From assembly GCF_900148515.1 (NCBI RefSeq), contig NZ_FRXN01000002.1, positions 744,001 to 808,000 on the forward strand: a stretch of 64,000 nucleotides of DNA, read 5' to 3'. Shown here one piece after another: positions 34,825 through 43,770 of the stretch; position 1 is the first letter of the stretch, and each line of letters begins with the position of its first letter. This DNA is from Algoriphagus zhangzhouensis. Its GTDB lineage: Bacteria; Bacteroidota; Bacteroidia; Cytophagales; Cyclobacteriaceae. The translations under genes were made by a program, and so were the position numbers. Below the pieces are notes generated by a model. The model worked only from the letters and a program-made list of their open reading frames with translations, made no database searches and was not told the origin of the DNA.

Positions 34825-34908
34825 GCCGGGATGGTGGAATAGGTAGACACGCAAGACTTAAAATCTTGTGGCCTTTAGGCCGTGCGGGTTCGATTCCCGC
34901 TCCTGGTA
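34825..34908 (+). tRNA. tRNA-Leu (anticodon TAA)
   Basis: 84 bases. The acceptor GCCGGGA pairs with TCCTGGT (two wobbles); the anticodon loop CTTAAAA is closed by CAAGA/TCTTG; a variable arm (TGGCCTTTAGGCCGT) marks a class II tRNA; the T loop is TTCGATT. There is no intron, and CCA is not encoded. Confidence 0.96.
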
Positions 34909-34912
34909 CTTT

Positions 34913-34950
34913 AAGCCTCGCCCCGATAATTATCGTGGGTGGGGCTTTTT
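34913..34950 (+). terminator. Terminator after tRNA-Leu
   Basis: A long hairpin, AAGCCTCGCCCCGATAA paired with TTATCGTGGGTGGGGCTT with one bulge and wobbles, is followed by five T. Confidence 0.75.
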
Positions 34951-35003
34951 GTATTTATAAGCCTTGCTGATTTCAAATTTTTTCAAAAACAATCCCATGT
35001 TCC

Positions 35004-35034
35004 TTGGGTCTGGTTATTAAGACTTATAAATTTG
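35004..35034 (+). promoter_or_regulatory. Promoter of the aldehyde dehydrogenase gene
   Basis: TTGG begins at 35004 and TAAATTTG at 35027-35034, with 20 bases between TTG and the -7 element. Transcription would begin near 35041, downstream of the longest possible start at 35036, so it supports the ATG at 35105. Confidence 0.55.
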
Positions 35035-35104
35035 AATGACCATTCAACTTTTGCCTTTTTTCTATTTTATTCAAATTCCAAAAGGCTTAAAAAAATCCCA
35101 AGAA

Positions 35105-36556
35105 ATGCAGACCATCCCTTTATTTATCGATAACAAACCTGTTGAAGGAATAGGTAAATCCTTTGATAACTTCAATCCTGCAACTGGTGAAAAGACACAT
35201 CGAGTGACCAGTGCTTCGCAGGAGGATTTTGAAAAAGCCATAGAGTCAGCTAAGAAAGGCTTTAAAGTTTGGTCATCCATGTCTCCGACTGAGAGAGGAA
35301 GGATTTTGCATCGAACTTCTATGCTTTTGAGAGAAAAGAATGAAGAACTTGCAAGCCTGGAATGTCAAGATACCGGTAAACCAATCCGCGAGGCCATTGC
35401 AGTGGATGTGATCTCAGGCGCGGACTGTCTAGAATATTATGCTGGCCTTGCCCCCGCTCTTCATGGAGAGCATGTCAATCTGGGAGGAGACTTTGCTTAT
35501 ACCAAAAGGGAGCCTTTAGGCATCTGCGCAGGAATTGGAGCTTGGAATTACCCGATTCAAATAGCCTGTTGGAAAGCTGCGCCGGCATTGGCTTGTGGAA
35601 ATGTCATGATTTTCAAACCGGCAGAATTGACACCTTTGACGGCATACAAATTAGCAGAGGTTTTCAAAGAAGCGGGAATGCCTGATGGCGTTTTCAACGT
35701 CATTCAAGGGGATGCCGAAGTAGGTAAAATGATGACGGCTCATCCAGCGATAGCCAAAGTCTCTATAACAGGAGAGGTTGGAACTGGCAAAAAAGTGATG
35801 GCTGCATCTTCCAATACATTGAAGCATGTTACTTTAGAACTGGGAGGTAAATCTCCAATTGTCATTTTTGAAGATGCGGATTTGGATGAAGCTGTAAATG
35901 GAGCATTACTTGGAAATTTTTATACCCAAGGAGAAATCTGTAGCAATGGAACCAGAGTTTTTGTCCATGAAAATATACGTGAGGAATTCTTGGAAAAATT
36001 AGTAGCACGCACCAAAGAGTTAAAAGTTGGAGACCCTACAGATCCTAAAACTCAATTAGGCGCTTTGATTAATGAGAATCATTTTGATAAAGTGATGCAC
36101 TATATCTCTGAGGGAAAGAAAGAAGCAGAATTGATTTTGGGAGGAAATCAGAAAGAGGTAGCGGGTTGCGAAGGAGGATTTTTTGTGGAGCCTACAATTT
36201 TCCTTTGTGATTCAGATGATTTAAAGATCGTGAAGGAGGAAATATTTGGCCCGGTGATGTCTGTTTTGACTTTCCAATCAGAAGAAGAAGTAGTCGATAG
36301 AGCCAATGATACTCCATTTGGACTAGCAGCAGGTGTTTACACTCAAAATATCCGCAAAGCGCATCGAGTGGTTGGAAACTTACAAGCGGGAATGTGTTGG
36401 ATCAATACTTACAATATCAACCCGGTAGAAATACCTTTCGGAGGATACAAACAATCAGGAATTGGTAGAGAAAATGGTTTGGCAGCAATTGAGCATTATT
36501 CTCAACTCAAAACGGTTTATGTTGCCATGAACGATTTGGGAGATCCCTTTTCTTAA
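35105..36556 (+). CDS. betB: Betaine-aldehyde-type dehydrogenase
   Basis: 483 residues from the ATG at 35105. The catalytic Cys279 is in GEICSNGTRVFV and the general base Glu245 in LELGGKSP; the coenzyme-binding part includes NYPIQIACWKAAPALACGN. The GEICSNG form is typical of betaine aldehyde dehydrogenases, which oxidise betaine aldehyde to glycine betaine with NAD(P). No choline oxidase gene lies beside it; a BCCT-type osmolyte transporter is 23 kb away. A related aldehyde substrate cannot be excluded. A clear terminator follows. Confidence 0.82.
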   Translation: MQTIPLFIDNKPVEGIGKSFDNFNPATGEKTHRVTSASQEDFEKAIESAKKGFKVWSSMSPTERGRILHRTSMLLREKNEELASLECQDTGKPIREAIAVDVISGADCLEYYAGLAPALHGEHVNLGGDFAYTKREPLGICAGIGAWNYPIQIACWKAAPALACGNVMIFKPAELTPLTAYKLAEVFKEAGMPDGVFNVIQGDAEVGKMMTAHPAIAKVSITGEVGTGKKVMAASSNTLKHVTLELGGKSPIVIFEDADLDEAVNGALLGNFYTQGEICSNGTRVFVHENIREEFLEKLVARTKELKVGDPTDPKTQLGALINENHFDKVMHYISEGKKEAELILGGNQKEVAGCEGGFFVEPTIFLCDSDDLKIVKEEIFGPVMSVLTFQSEEEVVDRANDTPFGLAAGVYTQNIRKAHRVVGNLQAGMCWINTYNINPVEIPFGGYKQSGIGRENGLAAIEHYSQLKTVYVAMNDLGDPFS

Positions 36557-36571
36557 TCCTTGAAAATTCTG

Positions 36572-36600
36572 AAAGCCTCATAAAAAAGTGAGGCTTTTTA
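36572..36600 (+). terminator. Terminator of the aldehyde dehydrogenase gene
   Basis: AAAGCCTCA and TGAGGCTTT pair in a 9-bp stem, followed by a T-rich end. Confidence 0.85.
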
Positions 36601-36643
36601 ATTTCTACCTTGTCCTCTCCAATGCTTTTAGTTACATTTCTTT

Positions 36644-37486
36644 ATGGAATTTTTCGACATCAATTGGGATGAGACTTATGGTACTCTCAAGATTCTAGGG
36701 ATCTCTTTGGGGATTCTGATACTATTTTATTTTCTGGCTAATTATCTCCAAAAAACCCTCAAAAGGTGGCTAGTTAACAAAATGGATGATCCTCTTTTGG
36801 CTAATTTCCTATCTGTGATATTCCGGCTGGTTATCATTCTTGCTGGGTTTATGGTGGTCTTCAAATTTGTCGGCTTGTCGGGAGTAGTTTCAGGATTGCT
36901 TGCAGGTGCTGGGATTTCCGCATTTGTCATAGGGTTTGCTCTAAAAGATATTGGTGAGAATTTCCTCGCTGGAATTCTTTTGGCTTTCAAAAGACCTTTT
37001 CGAATTGGAGATGTGGTGAATATCAATGGTATGAGTGGAACTGTTTTGACCTTGAACCTAAGAGATACTCAAATCAAAACTGGGGATGGAAAAGATGTCT
37101 TTATTCCCAATGCTCAAATCATCAAAAATCCATTAATCAATTTTACAATTGATGGCTTCCTCCGCTATGATTTTATCATCGGTTTGGACTATGGTTCTGA
37201 TTACAAAGGAGCCATGAAAGTAATTCTGGAGGCAATTAGCGATGTAAAAGGTGTTTTGAACAATCAGAAAAAGCCGAACGTCTGGATTTCAGACCTGGCG
37301 GAAAGTACCCTCAACCTTCAGGTAACTTTTTGGGTGGATACCTTCGATCGGGAAATTGGCGACATGGAGGTAAAAACAAATGCGATTGTCCAGGTCTTGG
37401 AGGAATTAGAAAAGGCAGGTTATAATTTACCTGCCCGTGTACTTGAAATCAAGAATTATAGAGATCAAGGCTTTAAAGAAGCCTAA
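36644..37486 (+). CDS. Small-conductance mechanosensitive channel (MscS family)
   Basis: 280 residues. Three hydrophobic helices at about 16-110 are followed by the pore-lining GLLAGAGISAFVIGFALKDIGENFLAG and the beta-domain FRIGDVVNINGMSGTV; the C-terminal part is mixed. It is an inner-membrane channel that opens upon osmotic downshock. It sits just after an aldehyde dehydrogenase gene with possible osmoprotectant function, but a terminator separates them. Confidence 0.92.
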   Translation: MEFFDINWDETYGTLKILGISLGILILFYFLANYLQKTLKRWLVNKMDDPLLANFLSVIFRLVIILAGFMVVFKFVGLSGVVSGLLAGAGISAFVIGFALKDIGENFLAGILLAFKRPFRIGDVVNINGMSGTVLTLNLRDTQIKTGDGKDVFIPNAQIIKNPLINFTIDGFLRYDFIIGLDYGSDYKGAMKVILEAISDVKGVLNNQKKPNVWISDLAESTLNLQVTFWVDTFDREIGDMEVKTNAIVQVLEELEKAGYNLPARVLEIKNYRDQGFKEA

Positions 37487-37489
37487 TTC

Positions 37490-37957
37490 TTATTTTTCCA
37501 ATATTCCTTTCAAATCCGCTGGAGAATAATTCACGGACTTCAATGTCTTGTGATCTCCTTCTCTGAAAACAAGGAATAAGTCTCCTTCTTTTTCATAAAA
37601 ACTAGGGGTTCCTTTTGCTTCATAATGAGCAACTGTAGCTTTTGCTTCCTCTTCAGTTTTACAAGCTTTGCTCATATTGGATCTCTGCACTTCATCAAAA
37701 AGAGTCTTGAACTTCTCTCCTAGCCCAAATTCCAAAATGGCTCCGGAAAGTACGTATTGCAAATCGCAAAGAGCATCGGCGATCTCTACCAAATCTTTGT
37801 TTTCAATCGCTTCTTCTAATTCTTTCAATTCCTCGGAAAGCAATGAAACTCTCAGGTTGCATCTGGTTTCAGATGGAATGGTTGGCTCCGGCAATACAGG
37901 GTGTTTGAAAGTTTCGTGAAATAAAGCGACGGAAGTAAGTGACTTGGGATCTTGCAT
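37490..37957 (-). CDS. MazG-like nucleoside triphosphate pyrophosphohydrolase family protein
   Basis: 155 residues. The helical all-alpha NTP-PPase pattern is visible in LLSEELKELEEAIENKDLVEIADALCDLQYV: the EExxE and DxxxD acidic residues that bind magnesium. Substrate unknown; relatives clean house of non-standard NTPs. It converges on the MscS gene with 3 bp between the stops. Confidence 0.82.
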   Translation of the reverse strand: MQDPKSLTSVALFHETFKHPVLPEPTIPSETRCNLRVSLLSEELKELEEAIENKDLVEIADALCDLQYVLSGAILEFGLGEKFKTLFDEVQRSNMSKACKTEEEAKATVAHYEAKGTPSFYEKEGDLFLVFREGDHKTLKSVNYSPADLKGILEK

Positions 37958-37988
37958 GATGTTTTAAATTATTGCTCGAAATAAATGA

Positions 37989-38017
37989 AAAAGGCCGGAA
38001 TTTCCGGCCTTTTTTTG
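37989..38017. terminator. Bidirectional terminator between the MazG-like and superoxide dismutase genes
   Basis: AAAAAGGCCGGAA and TTCCGGCCTTTTT pair in a long, nearly perfect stem with runs of T on both strands. It lies 13 bp after the stop of the superoxide dismutase gene, which reads from the right. Confidence 0.85.
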
Positions 38018-38030
38018 ATTCAATTCTATA

Positions 38031-38789
38031 TTACATAGATGCTGCAGCAAATCTATCTGATACCATATTCCAATCGATGATATCCCAGAAAGCTGAAACG
38101 TAATCTGGTCTTCTGTTTTGATAATTCAAATAGTAGGCATGCTCCCACACATCCAATCCCAAAAGTGGTGTTCCTTTGAATTCAGAAATATCCATCAATG
38201 GATTGTCCTGATTTGCTGTGGATCCTACGGCTAGTTTTTTATCTGCACCGACTACTAACCAGGCCCATCCTGAACCAAATCTGGTTTTTGCGGCATTGTT
38301 GAATTCTTCAGAGAAGGCATCAAAGCTTCCAAATGAAGAGTTGATCGCTTCTGCAAGATCACCTTGTGGCATTCCGCCTCCTTCTGGAGACATGATTTTC
38401 CAGAACAATTCGTGATTATAATGACCACCTCCGTTATTTCTCATTTTGGTGGAATACTTGGAAATATTTGCCAATACATCTTCCAATGGCTTATTCGTAT
38501 CCACACTTTCTTCTTCGATCGCAGCACCAAGATTTTTGGCATAGCCTGCCGCATGCTTGGTGTAGTGGATCTCCATTGTCATCGCGTCAATATTCGGTGC
38601 CAAAGCAGAATAATCGTAAGCTAATGGAGTTTGGGTGAAAGAAGTTGCCAAAATGGCCTTGTCTGCTCCTGAGGCAGAATTGCTGCAAGCGGTCAAAATT
38701 CCCGAACCTACTAATCCTACTGCCAAACCGGCTTTAGAGCTATTTGAAAGAAATTTTCTTCTGGATATTGCGTGATCTAATGGATTCAT
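38031..38789 (-). CDS. Exported Fe/Mn superoxide dismutase, Tat signal plus lipobox
   Basis: 252 residues. The N terminus has a twin-arginine motif SRRKFLSN (Arg10-Arg11), a hydrophobic stretch and a lipobox-like ILTAC (Cys35), pointing to a folded, lipid-anchored enzyme outside the cytoplasm. The SOD domain has ligands in HYTKHAAGY, HYNHELFWKIM and DVWEHAYYLNYQ. It removes superoxide, presumably in the periplasm. Which metal it uses cannot be told. It is flanked by a strong terminator. Confidence 0.9.
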   Translation of the reverse strand: MNPLDHAISRRKFLSNSSKAGLAVGLVGSGILTACSNSASGADKAILATSFTQTPLAYDYSALAPNIDAMTMEIHYTKHAAGYAKNLGAAIEEESVDTNKPLEDVLANISKYSTKMRNNGGGHYNHELFWKIMSPEGGGMPQGDLAEAINSSFGSFDAFSEEFNNAAKTRFGSGWAWLVVGADKKLAVGSTANQDNPLMDISEFKGTPLLGLDVWEHAYYLNYQNRRPDYVSAFWDIIDWNMVSDRFAAASM

Positions 38790-38969
38790 AATTAGTTAAA
38801 CTGGTTTCGTTGGCTAAAATTTTTGATTAAAATAAAGTATGAAGCTAACCAATATCGGGTAGAATTGAAATTGGTTATCAGACATTAAGTCCGATTTTGT
38901 GACAAGTTGGTTATGTTTGCATCCGAACTAGGGCTTGGTTGGGTTTTTGACCAAGCATTTTATCGAATT

Positions 38970-39743
38970 ATGCAGACAACCTTCTATAAATATCAAGGTA
39001 CTGGAAATGACTTTGTCATGATTGATGACCGAAGTGAGAGTTTTGATGTTCAAGACTTGGCTTTGGTAACAAAACTTTGTGACCGAAAGTTTGGTGTGGG
39101 TGCCGATGGCTTGATTTTAATTAGAAATCATCCTGATTTTGACTTTGAAATGATTTATTTCAATGCCGACGGATCCCAGAGTATGTGTGGAAATGGTGCA
39201 AGATGTGCCGTTGCATTTTCAGGATTTTTGGGAATCATCCAGGTCAAAACCAGCTTTTTGGCTGTTGACGGACCCCATGAGGCGATATTGAAGGATGGGA
39301 TCGTCGAGCTTTTGATGATCAATGTCCCTGGAATCGAAGCCAAGGGTGACGATTGTTTTGTCAATACAGGAACTCAGCACCATGTTCGATTGGTCGAGGA
39401 TATCCAGAATTACCCGGTATTTTCCGAAGGTAAAAAAATGAGATACCATGAAATGTATGCTCCAGGTGGCACCAATGTTAATTTTATGGAGCCAATCTCG
39501 GAGGATGAAATTTTCGTAAGAACCTATGAAAGAGGCGTCGAAGATGAGACTCTTTCATGTGGTACGGGTGTTACGGCTGCAGCCATTGTTTTTGCTCAGG
39601 ATAAGACTGATGCAGAAGTGAAAATCAAGACTTTAGGAGGAAACCTTTCTGTTCGTTTTCATAAAAATGAAGACGGAAGTATGGACAATGTCTGGCTAAT
39701 CGGGCCGGCTACTCAGGTTTTCAAAGGAGAAATAGAAATTTAA
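38970..39743 (+). CDS. dapF: Diaminopimelate epimerase
   Basis: 257 residues from the ATG at 38970 (MQTTFYKYQGTGNDFV), which matches the usual DapF N terminus; an upstream in-frame extension is not expected. The two catalytic cysteines are in MCGNGARC (Cys73) and LSCGTGVTAA (Cys197). It converts LL- to meso-diaminopimelate for lysine and peptidoglycan. A TATGTTTG box at 38912-38919 lies in front of the chosen start. Confidence 0.95.
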   Translation: MQTTFYKYQGTGNDFVMIDDRSESFDVQDLALVTKLCDRKFGVGADGLILIRNHPDFDFEMIYFNADGSQSMCGNGARCAVAFSGFLGIIQVKTSFLAVDGPHEAILKDGIVELLMINVPGIEAKGDDCFVNTGTQHHVRLVEDIQNYPVFSEGKKMRYHEMYAPGGTNVNFMEPISEDEIFVRTYERGVEDETLSCGTGVTAAAIVFAQDKTDAEVKIKTLGGNLSVRFHKNEDGSMDNVWLIGPATQVFKGEIEI

Positions 39744-39842
39744 TCATCCAAATAGTCAACTGAGAGATCGGCTGGCGAATTATCAATTGTAATAAAAAGG
39801 GTTTAATTTTAGAGCCCGATTTTAGAATCACATAGAGCAGAC

Positions 39843-42800
39843 ATGTTAGATTTTATAGCAAAAGGATTAGCCAAAGTTTTTGGAACCAAATCCGACAGAG
39901 ATATCAAAGAATTACTTCCCAAAGTTCAGGAGATCAACCAGATTTTTGCTGGATTCAAAAGCTTGTCAGATGATGAGTTGAGAGCAAAAACCATTGAGAT
40001 CAAATCTGAAATCAATGAGCATCTGAAATCATTGGATGATCAAATCGCTAGTTTGAGAACAGAAATCGAAGGCTTGCCAGCGGAAGCAATCCACCAAAAA
40101 GATCAGCTTTTCACCCAAATCGAGCAAATCGAGAAGGATAGAGATACTTCCTTGGAAGAGGTTTTGGAAAGAGTTATGCCTACAGCTTTTGCTGTAGTCA
40201 AAGAAACTGCTCGCCGATTTAAGGAAAATGGAAAGTTGGTAGTAACCGCTACTATTCGCGATCAGGAATTGGCAGCTGTGAAGCAGAATGTCGAGATCGA
40301 TGGAGACAAAGCTATCTGGCACAACAAGTGGCTAGCTGCTGGAAACGAAGTGGTCTGGGATATGGTCCACTACGATGTTCAGTTGATCGGTGGTATGGTT
40401 TTGCACAAAGGTAAAATCGCCGAAATGGCCACAGGTGAAGGTAAAACGTTGGTTTCCACCCTCCCATCTTATCTGAATGCATTGGCAGGTAGAGGTGTTC
40501 ATGTAGTAACTGTAAACGACTACTTGGCAAAGCGTGACTCCGAATGGAATGCCCCATTGTTTGAATTCCACGGTCTATCTGTAGACTGTATTGATAAATA
40601 TCAGCCAAACTCACCAGGACGTAGAAAAGCATACAACTGCGATATCGTTTATGGTACCAACAATGAGTTTGGTTTCGATTATCTAAGAGACAACATGGCT
40701 CGAGATCAGGGTGATTTGGTGCAAGGAAAGCATCACTTTGCAATGATTGATGAGGTTGACTCCGTATTGATTGATGATGCAAGAACGCCATTGATTATTT
40801 CAGGACCTGTTCCTCGTGGGGATGTTCATGAGTTTGATCAGATGAAGCCTCGTGTTTCTACTTTGGTGGAAGAGCAGCGTAAATTGATTCAAGGATATTT
40901 GGCATCAGCGAAAAAGCTGATTGCTGACGGAAATGAAAAAGAAGGTGGTTTGGCACTTTTCAGAGCATACAGAGGGATGCCGAAGTATAAGCCATTGATC
41001 AAGTACCTTTCCGAACCGGGTATCCGAGTGGTTTTGCAAAAAACTGAGAACTACTATCTCCAGGATAATAAGAGAAATATGCCAGAGGCGGATGAACCGC
41101 TTTTGTTTACCATCGATGAGAAAAGCAATGTAGTTGACTTGACCGATAGAGGTATCGAGACCATGACTACCAAAAATGAAGACCCTTCTTTCTTCATTAT
41201 GCCAGACATCGGTGTTGTGATTGCCGAATTGGAAAAAGACGAATCTCTTGACGATAAAGAAAAATTGATCAAGAAAGAGGAAGTCATCAAAGATTATGGC
41301 GTAAAAGCTCAGCGTATACATACTGTAAATCAGCTTTTGAAGGCTTACTGTATGTTTGAGCGTGATACAGAGTACATCATCGTGGATGGAAAAGTGAAAA
41401 TCGTAGATGAGCAAACTGGTCGTGTGATGGAAGGTCGTCGTTATTCTGACGGTTTGCACCAAGCGATCGAAGCCAAAGAAAATGTAAAAGTGGAAGACGC
41501 TACTCAGACTTATGCGACGATCACTTTGCAGAACTACTTCAGAATGTACCACAAACTGTCGGGTATGACAGGTACTGCAGAAACTGAAGCTGGCGAATTC
41601 TGGGAAATCTATAAGTTGGATGTGGTGGTAATCCCTACCAATAAACCAATCCAGCGTGACGATAGAGAGGACAAAGTTTACAAAACTGTCCGTGAGAAAT
41701 TCAATGCAGTAGTTGACGAAATCAATGAATTGGTTGCCCAAGGCAGACCAGTATTGGTGGGTACTACTTCAGTAGAGATTTCTGAGGTATTGAGTAGAAT
41801 GCTCACTTTGAAAAAGATCCCTCACCAAGTATTGAATGCGAAACAACACGCTCGTGAAGCGGATGTAGTAGCTGAAGCAGGTAAGGCTGGAACTGTAACC
41901 ATCGCAACCAACATGGCGGGTCGTGGTACGGATATCAAATTGTCTGCTGAATCAAGAAAAGCAGGTGGTTTGGCGATCATTGGTACAGAAAGACATGAAT
42001 CTCGTCGTGTAGATAGACAGTTGAGAGGTCGTGCCGGTCGTCAAGGGGATGTAGGTTCTTCCCAGTTCTTTGTTTCCCTGGAAGATTCTTTGATGCGTTT
42101 GTTCGGATCAGATCGTATTGCCAAGTTGATGGATAGAATGGGCTTGGAAGAAGGAGAAGTGATCCAGCATTCCATGATTACCAAATCCATCGAACGTGCT
42201 CAACGTAAAGTAGAGGAAAACAACTTCGGTACTCGTAAGAGATTGTTGGAATACGATGATGTAATGAACTCTCAACGTGAGGTAGTTTACAAGCGTCGTA
42301 AAAATGCCTTGAAAGGTGAGCGCTTGGAGCTAGACATCTTGAATGTGATGTATGATGTCTGCGAAAGCTTAGTCGAGATGGGTAAATCCACTGAGGATTT
42401 CGAAAATCTTCGAATGAACATTTTCACTTCTTTGGGATTGGATTATCAGATTTCAGAAAATGATCTGAAAACTAAATCAGCTCAGGCATTGACTGAAGAG
42501 CTATATGCTGCTGCTTTTGAAAATTACCAGAAGAAAAATAATCAGATTACTACTACTGCCCTTCCGATCTTGAGAAGAGTTCAGGAAGAAAGAGGTGCTA
42601 CTGTGAAAGATATCATGGTGCCTATTTCTGATGGAATCAAGCAAATGGGTGTTGTGGTGAATTTGGAAAAAATGTTGGAATCTGAAGGTCAGGAATTGAT
42701 CAGATCTTTGGAGAAAAATGTTACCCTTGCCATCATCGATCAAAACTGGAAAGAGCATTTGAGAGATATGGATGATTTGAAGCAGTCTGTACAGAATGCG

Positions 42801-43223
42801 GTTTACGAACAAAAAGATCCATTGTTGATCTATAAGTTTGAAGCATTTGAGATGTTCAAGAGATTCATCGGCAAGTTGAATGAGGATATGGTTTCCTTCT
42901 TGACTAGAGCTGATTTGCCTAAGCAGGATCCTACTCAAGTTCAGCAGGCTCAACCTCAAAGAGCTCCGGAGCCAAAAGTTCAGGCTTCTAAAGAAGAAGC
43001 TGGAAGTACGTTGAACCCAGGAGCAAATCGTGCGGCAGCAGCAGCTGCAAGTGCAGGAAGACCAGCGCCACAAGTGGTTGCTCCCCGTAAGTCAGACAAG
43101 TCCTACGGCAGAAACGATAAAGTTTCTGTTCAATACACCAATGGAACTACCAAAACGGACGTTAAGTACAAGAGTGTTGAGCAAGACGTTCAGGACGGAA
43201 AGTGTGTAATCATTGAAAATTAA
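39843..43223 (+). CDS. secA: Preprotein translocase ATPase SecA
   Basis: 1126 residues. The motor motifs are intact: GEGKTLVSTLPSYLNALAG near 197, DEVDSVLID, and TNMAGRGTDIKL. It is longer than E. coli SecA owing to an insertion of about 100 residues after the first domain and an Ala/Gln/Pro-rich linker near the end. The C-terminal zinc motif (four ligands CxC...CH) is absent: only GRND of the usual lead-in remains (YGRNDKVSVQYTNG). This is common in Bacteroidota SecA. It drives Sec export across the inner membrane. Confidence 0.97.
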   Translation: MLDFIAKGLAKVFGTKSDRDIKELLPKVQEINQIFAGFKSLSDDELRAKTIEIKSEINEHLKSLDDQIASLRTEIEGLPAEAIHQKDQLFTQIEQIEKDRDTSLEEVLERVMPTAFAVVKETARRFKENGKLVVTATIRDQELAAVKQNVEIDGDKAIWHNKWLAAGNEVVWDMVHYDVQLIGGMVLHKGKIAEMATGEGKTLVSTLPSYLNALAGRGVHVVTVNDYLAKRDSEWNAPLFEFHGLSVDCIDKYQPNSPGRRKAYNCDIVYGTNNEFGFDYLRDNMARDQGDLVQGKHHFAMIDEVDSVLIDDARTPLIISGPVPRGDVHEFDQMKPRVSTLVEEQRKLIQGYLASAKKLIADGNEKEGGLALFRAYRGMPKYKPLIKYLSEPGIRVVLQKTENYYLQDNKRNMPEADEPLLFTIDEKSNVVDLTDRGIETMTTKNEDPSFFIMPDIGVVIAELEKDESLDDKEKLIKKEEVIKDYGVKAQRIHTVNQLLKAYCMFERDTEYIIVDGKVKIVDEQTGRVMEGRRYSDGLHQAIEAKENVKVEDATQTYATITLQNYFRMYHKLSGMTGTAETEAGEFWEIYKLDVVVIPTNKPIQRDDREDKVYKTVREKFNAVVDEINELVAQGRPVLVGTTSVEISEVLSRMLTLKKIPHQVLNAKQHAREADVVAEAGKAGTVTIATNMAGRGTDIKLSAESRKAGGLAIIGTERHESRRVDRQLRGRAGRQGDVGSSQFFVSLEDSLMRLFGSDRIAKLMDRMGLEEGEVIQHSMITKSIERAQRKVEENNFGTRKRLLEYDDVMNSQREVVYKRRKNALKGERLELDILNVMYDVCESLVEMGKSTEDFENLRMNIFTSLGLDYQISENDLKTKSAQALTEELYAAAFENYQKKNNQITTTALPILRRVQEERGATVKDIMVPISDGIKQMGVVVNLEKMLESEGQELIRSLEKNVTLAIIDQNWKEHLRDMDDLKQSVQNAVYEQKDPLLIYKFEAFEMFKRFIGKLNEDMVSFLTRADLPKQDPTQVQQAQPQRAPEPKVQASKEEAGSTLNPGANRAAAAAASAGRPAPQVVAPRKSDKSYGRNDKVSVQYTNGTTKTDVKYKSVEQDVQDGKCVIIEN

Positions 43224-43227
43224 TAGT

Positions 43228-43770
43228 ATGAAAAAGGGTCTTTGGATATTGGTTGCTATGGGATTGATGACTGCTTGTAAGACGAGCAGCTCTTCCGTGA
43301 AAAGTTCTTCCACATACGATTCATATTCCGAAGATCTCAGTGGGTCTTTGCCCACCTATCCAAGTTTTGAGGAGAAAATAAAGGCTCAGCAACCAGCTGA
43401 GCCGACTACCTCTCCCCAAGCGATGGATGCTAGATTGAATAATTTGGCCCAATCTCAATACGACAAGAATAAATCAGAGCCCTATTTCAATGGGTATAAA
43501 GTTTTGGTTTATTCTGGCTTGAACCGAGAAGAGGCTTTTGAAACTCAGGAAAAGATCAATGAGCTTTATCCTGAATTAAAGGCGGATTTGCAATACCAGC
43601 AACCGAGATATTTGGTGAAAGTTGGTCGATTTGCCTATAAGGTGGAGGCGCTGAAAAGCTTTAACCTAGTAAAAACAGAATTCCCATCAGCACGGATTAT
43701 CCCGGACAGAATTCAAAGACAAGAATTCTCCGTGCCATCTCAAACCAGTGATGCTGAAAGACAAAATTAA
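43228..43770 (+). CDS. Lipoprotein with SPOR-like C-terminal domain
   Basis: 180 residues from the ATG at 43228, just 4 bp after secA. The signal peptide has a lipobox LMTACK (Cys12), then a Ser-rich linker. The C-terminal half (YKVLVYSGLNREEAFETQEK to RYLVKVGRFAYKVEAL) resembles SPOR-type repeats that bind denuded peptidoglycan. It overlaps the next gene by 20 bp. It probably acts at the cell wall; the exact role is unknown. Confidence 0.75.
   Translation: MKKGLWILVAMGLMTACKTSSSSVKSSSTYDSYSEDLSGSLPTYPSFEEKIKAQQPAEPTTSPQAMDARLNNLAQSQYDKNKSEPYFNGYKVLVYSGLNREEAFETQEKINELYPELKADLQYQQPRYLVKVGRFAYKVEALKSFNLVKTEFPSARIIPDRIQRQEFSVPSQTSDAERQN

Noticed and set aside
35036..35104. N-terminal extension of the aldehyde dehydrogenase by 23 codons
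   Set aside because: The predicted transcription start is downstream of it, and the ATG at 35105 gives the normal BetB N terminus.
38907..38969. Upstream extension of dapF
   Set aside because: The extension contains a promoter-like TATGTTTG box and does not resemble known DapF N termini.
40905..41741. A 278-codon minus-strand open frame inside secA
   Set aside because: It is fully antisense to secA, rich in Phe, His and Ser as expected for a shadow frame, and has no start signal or family match.
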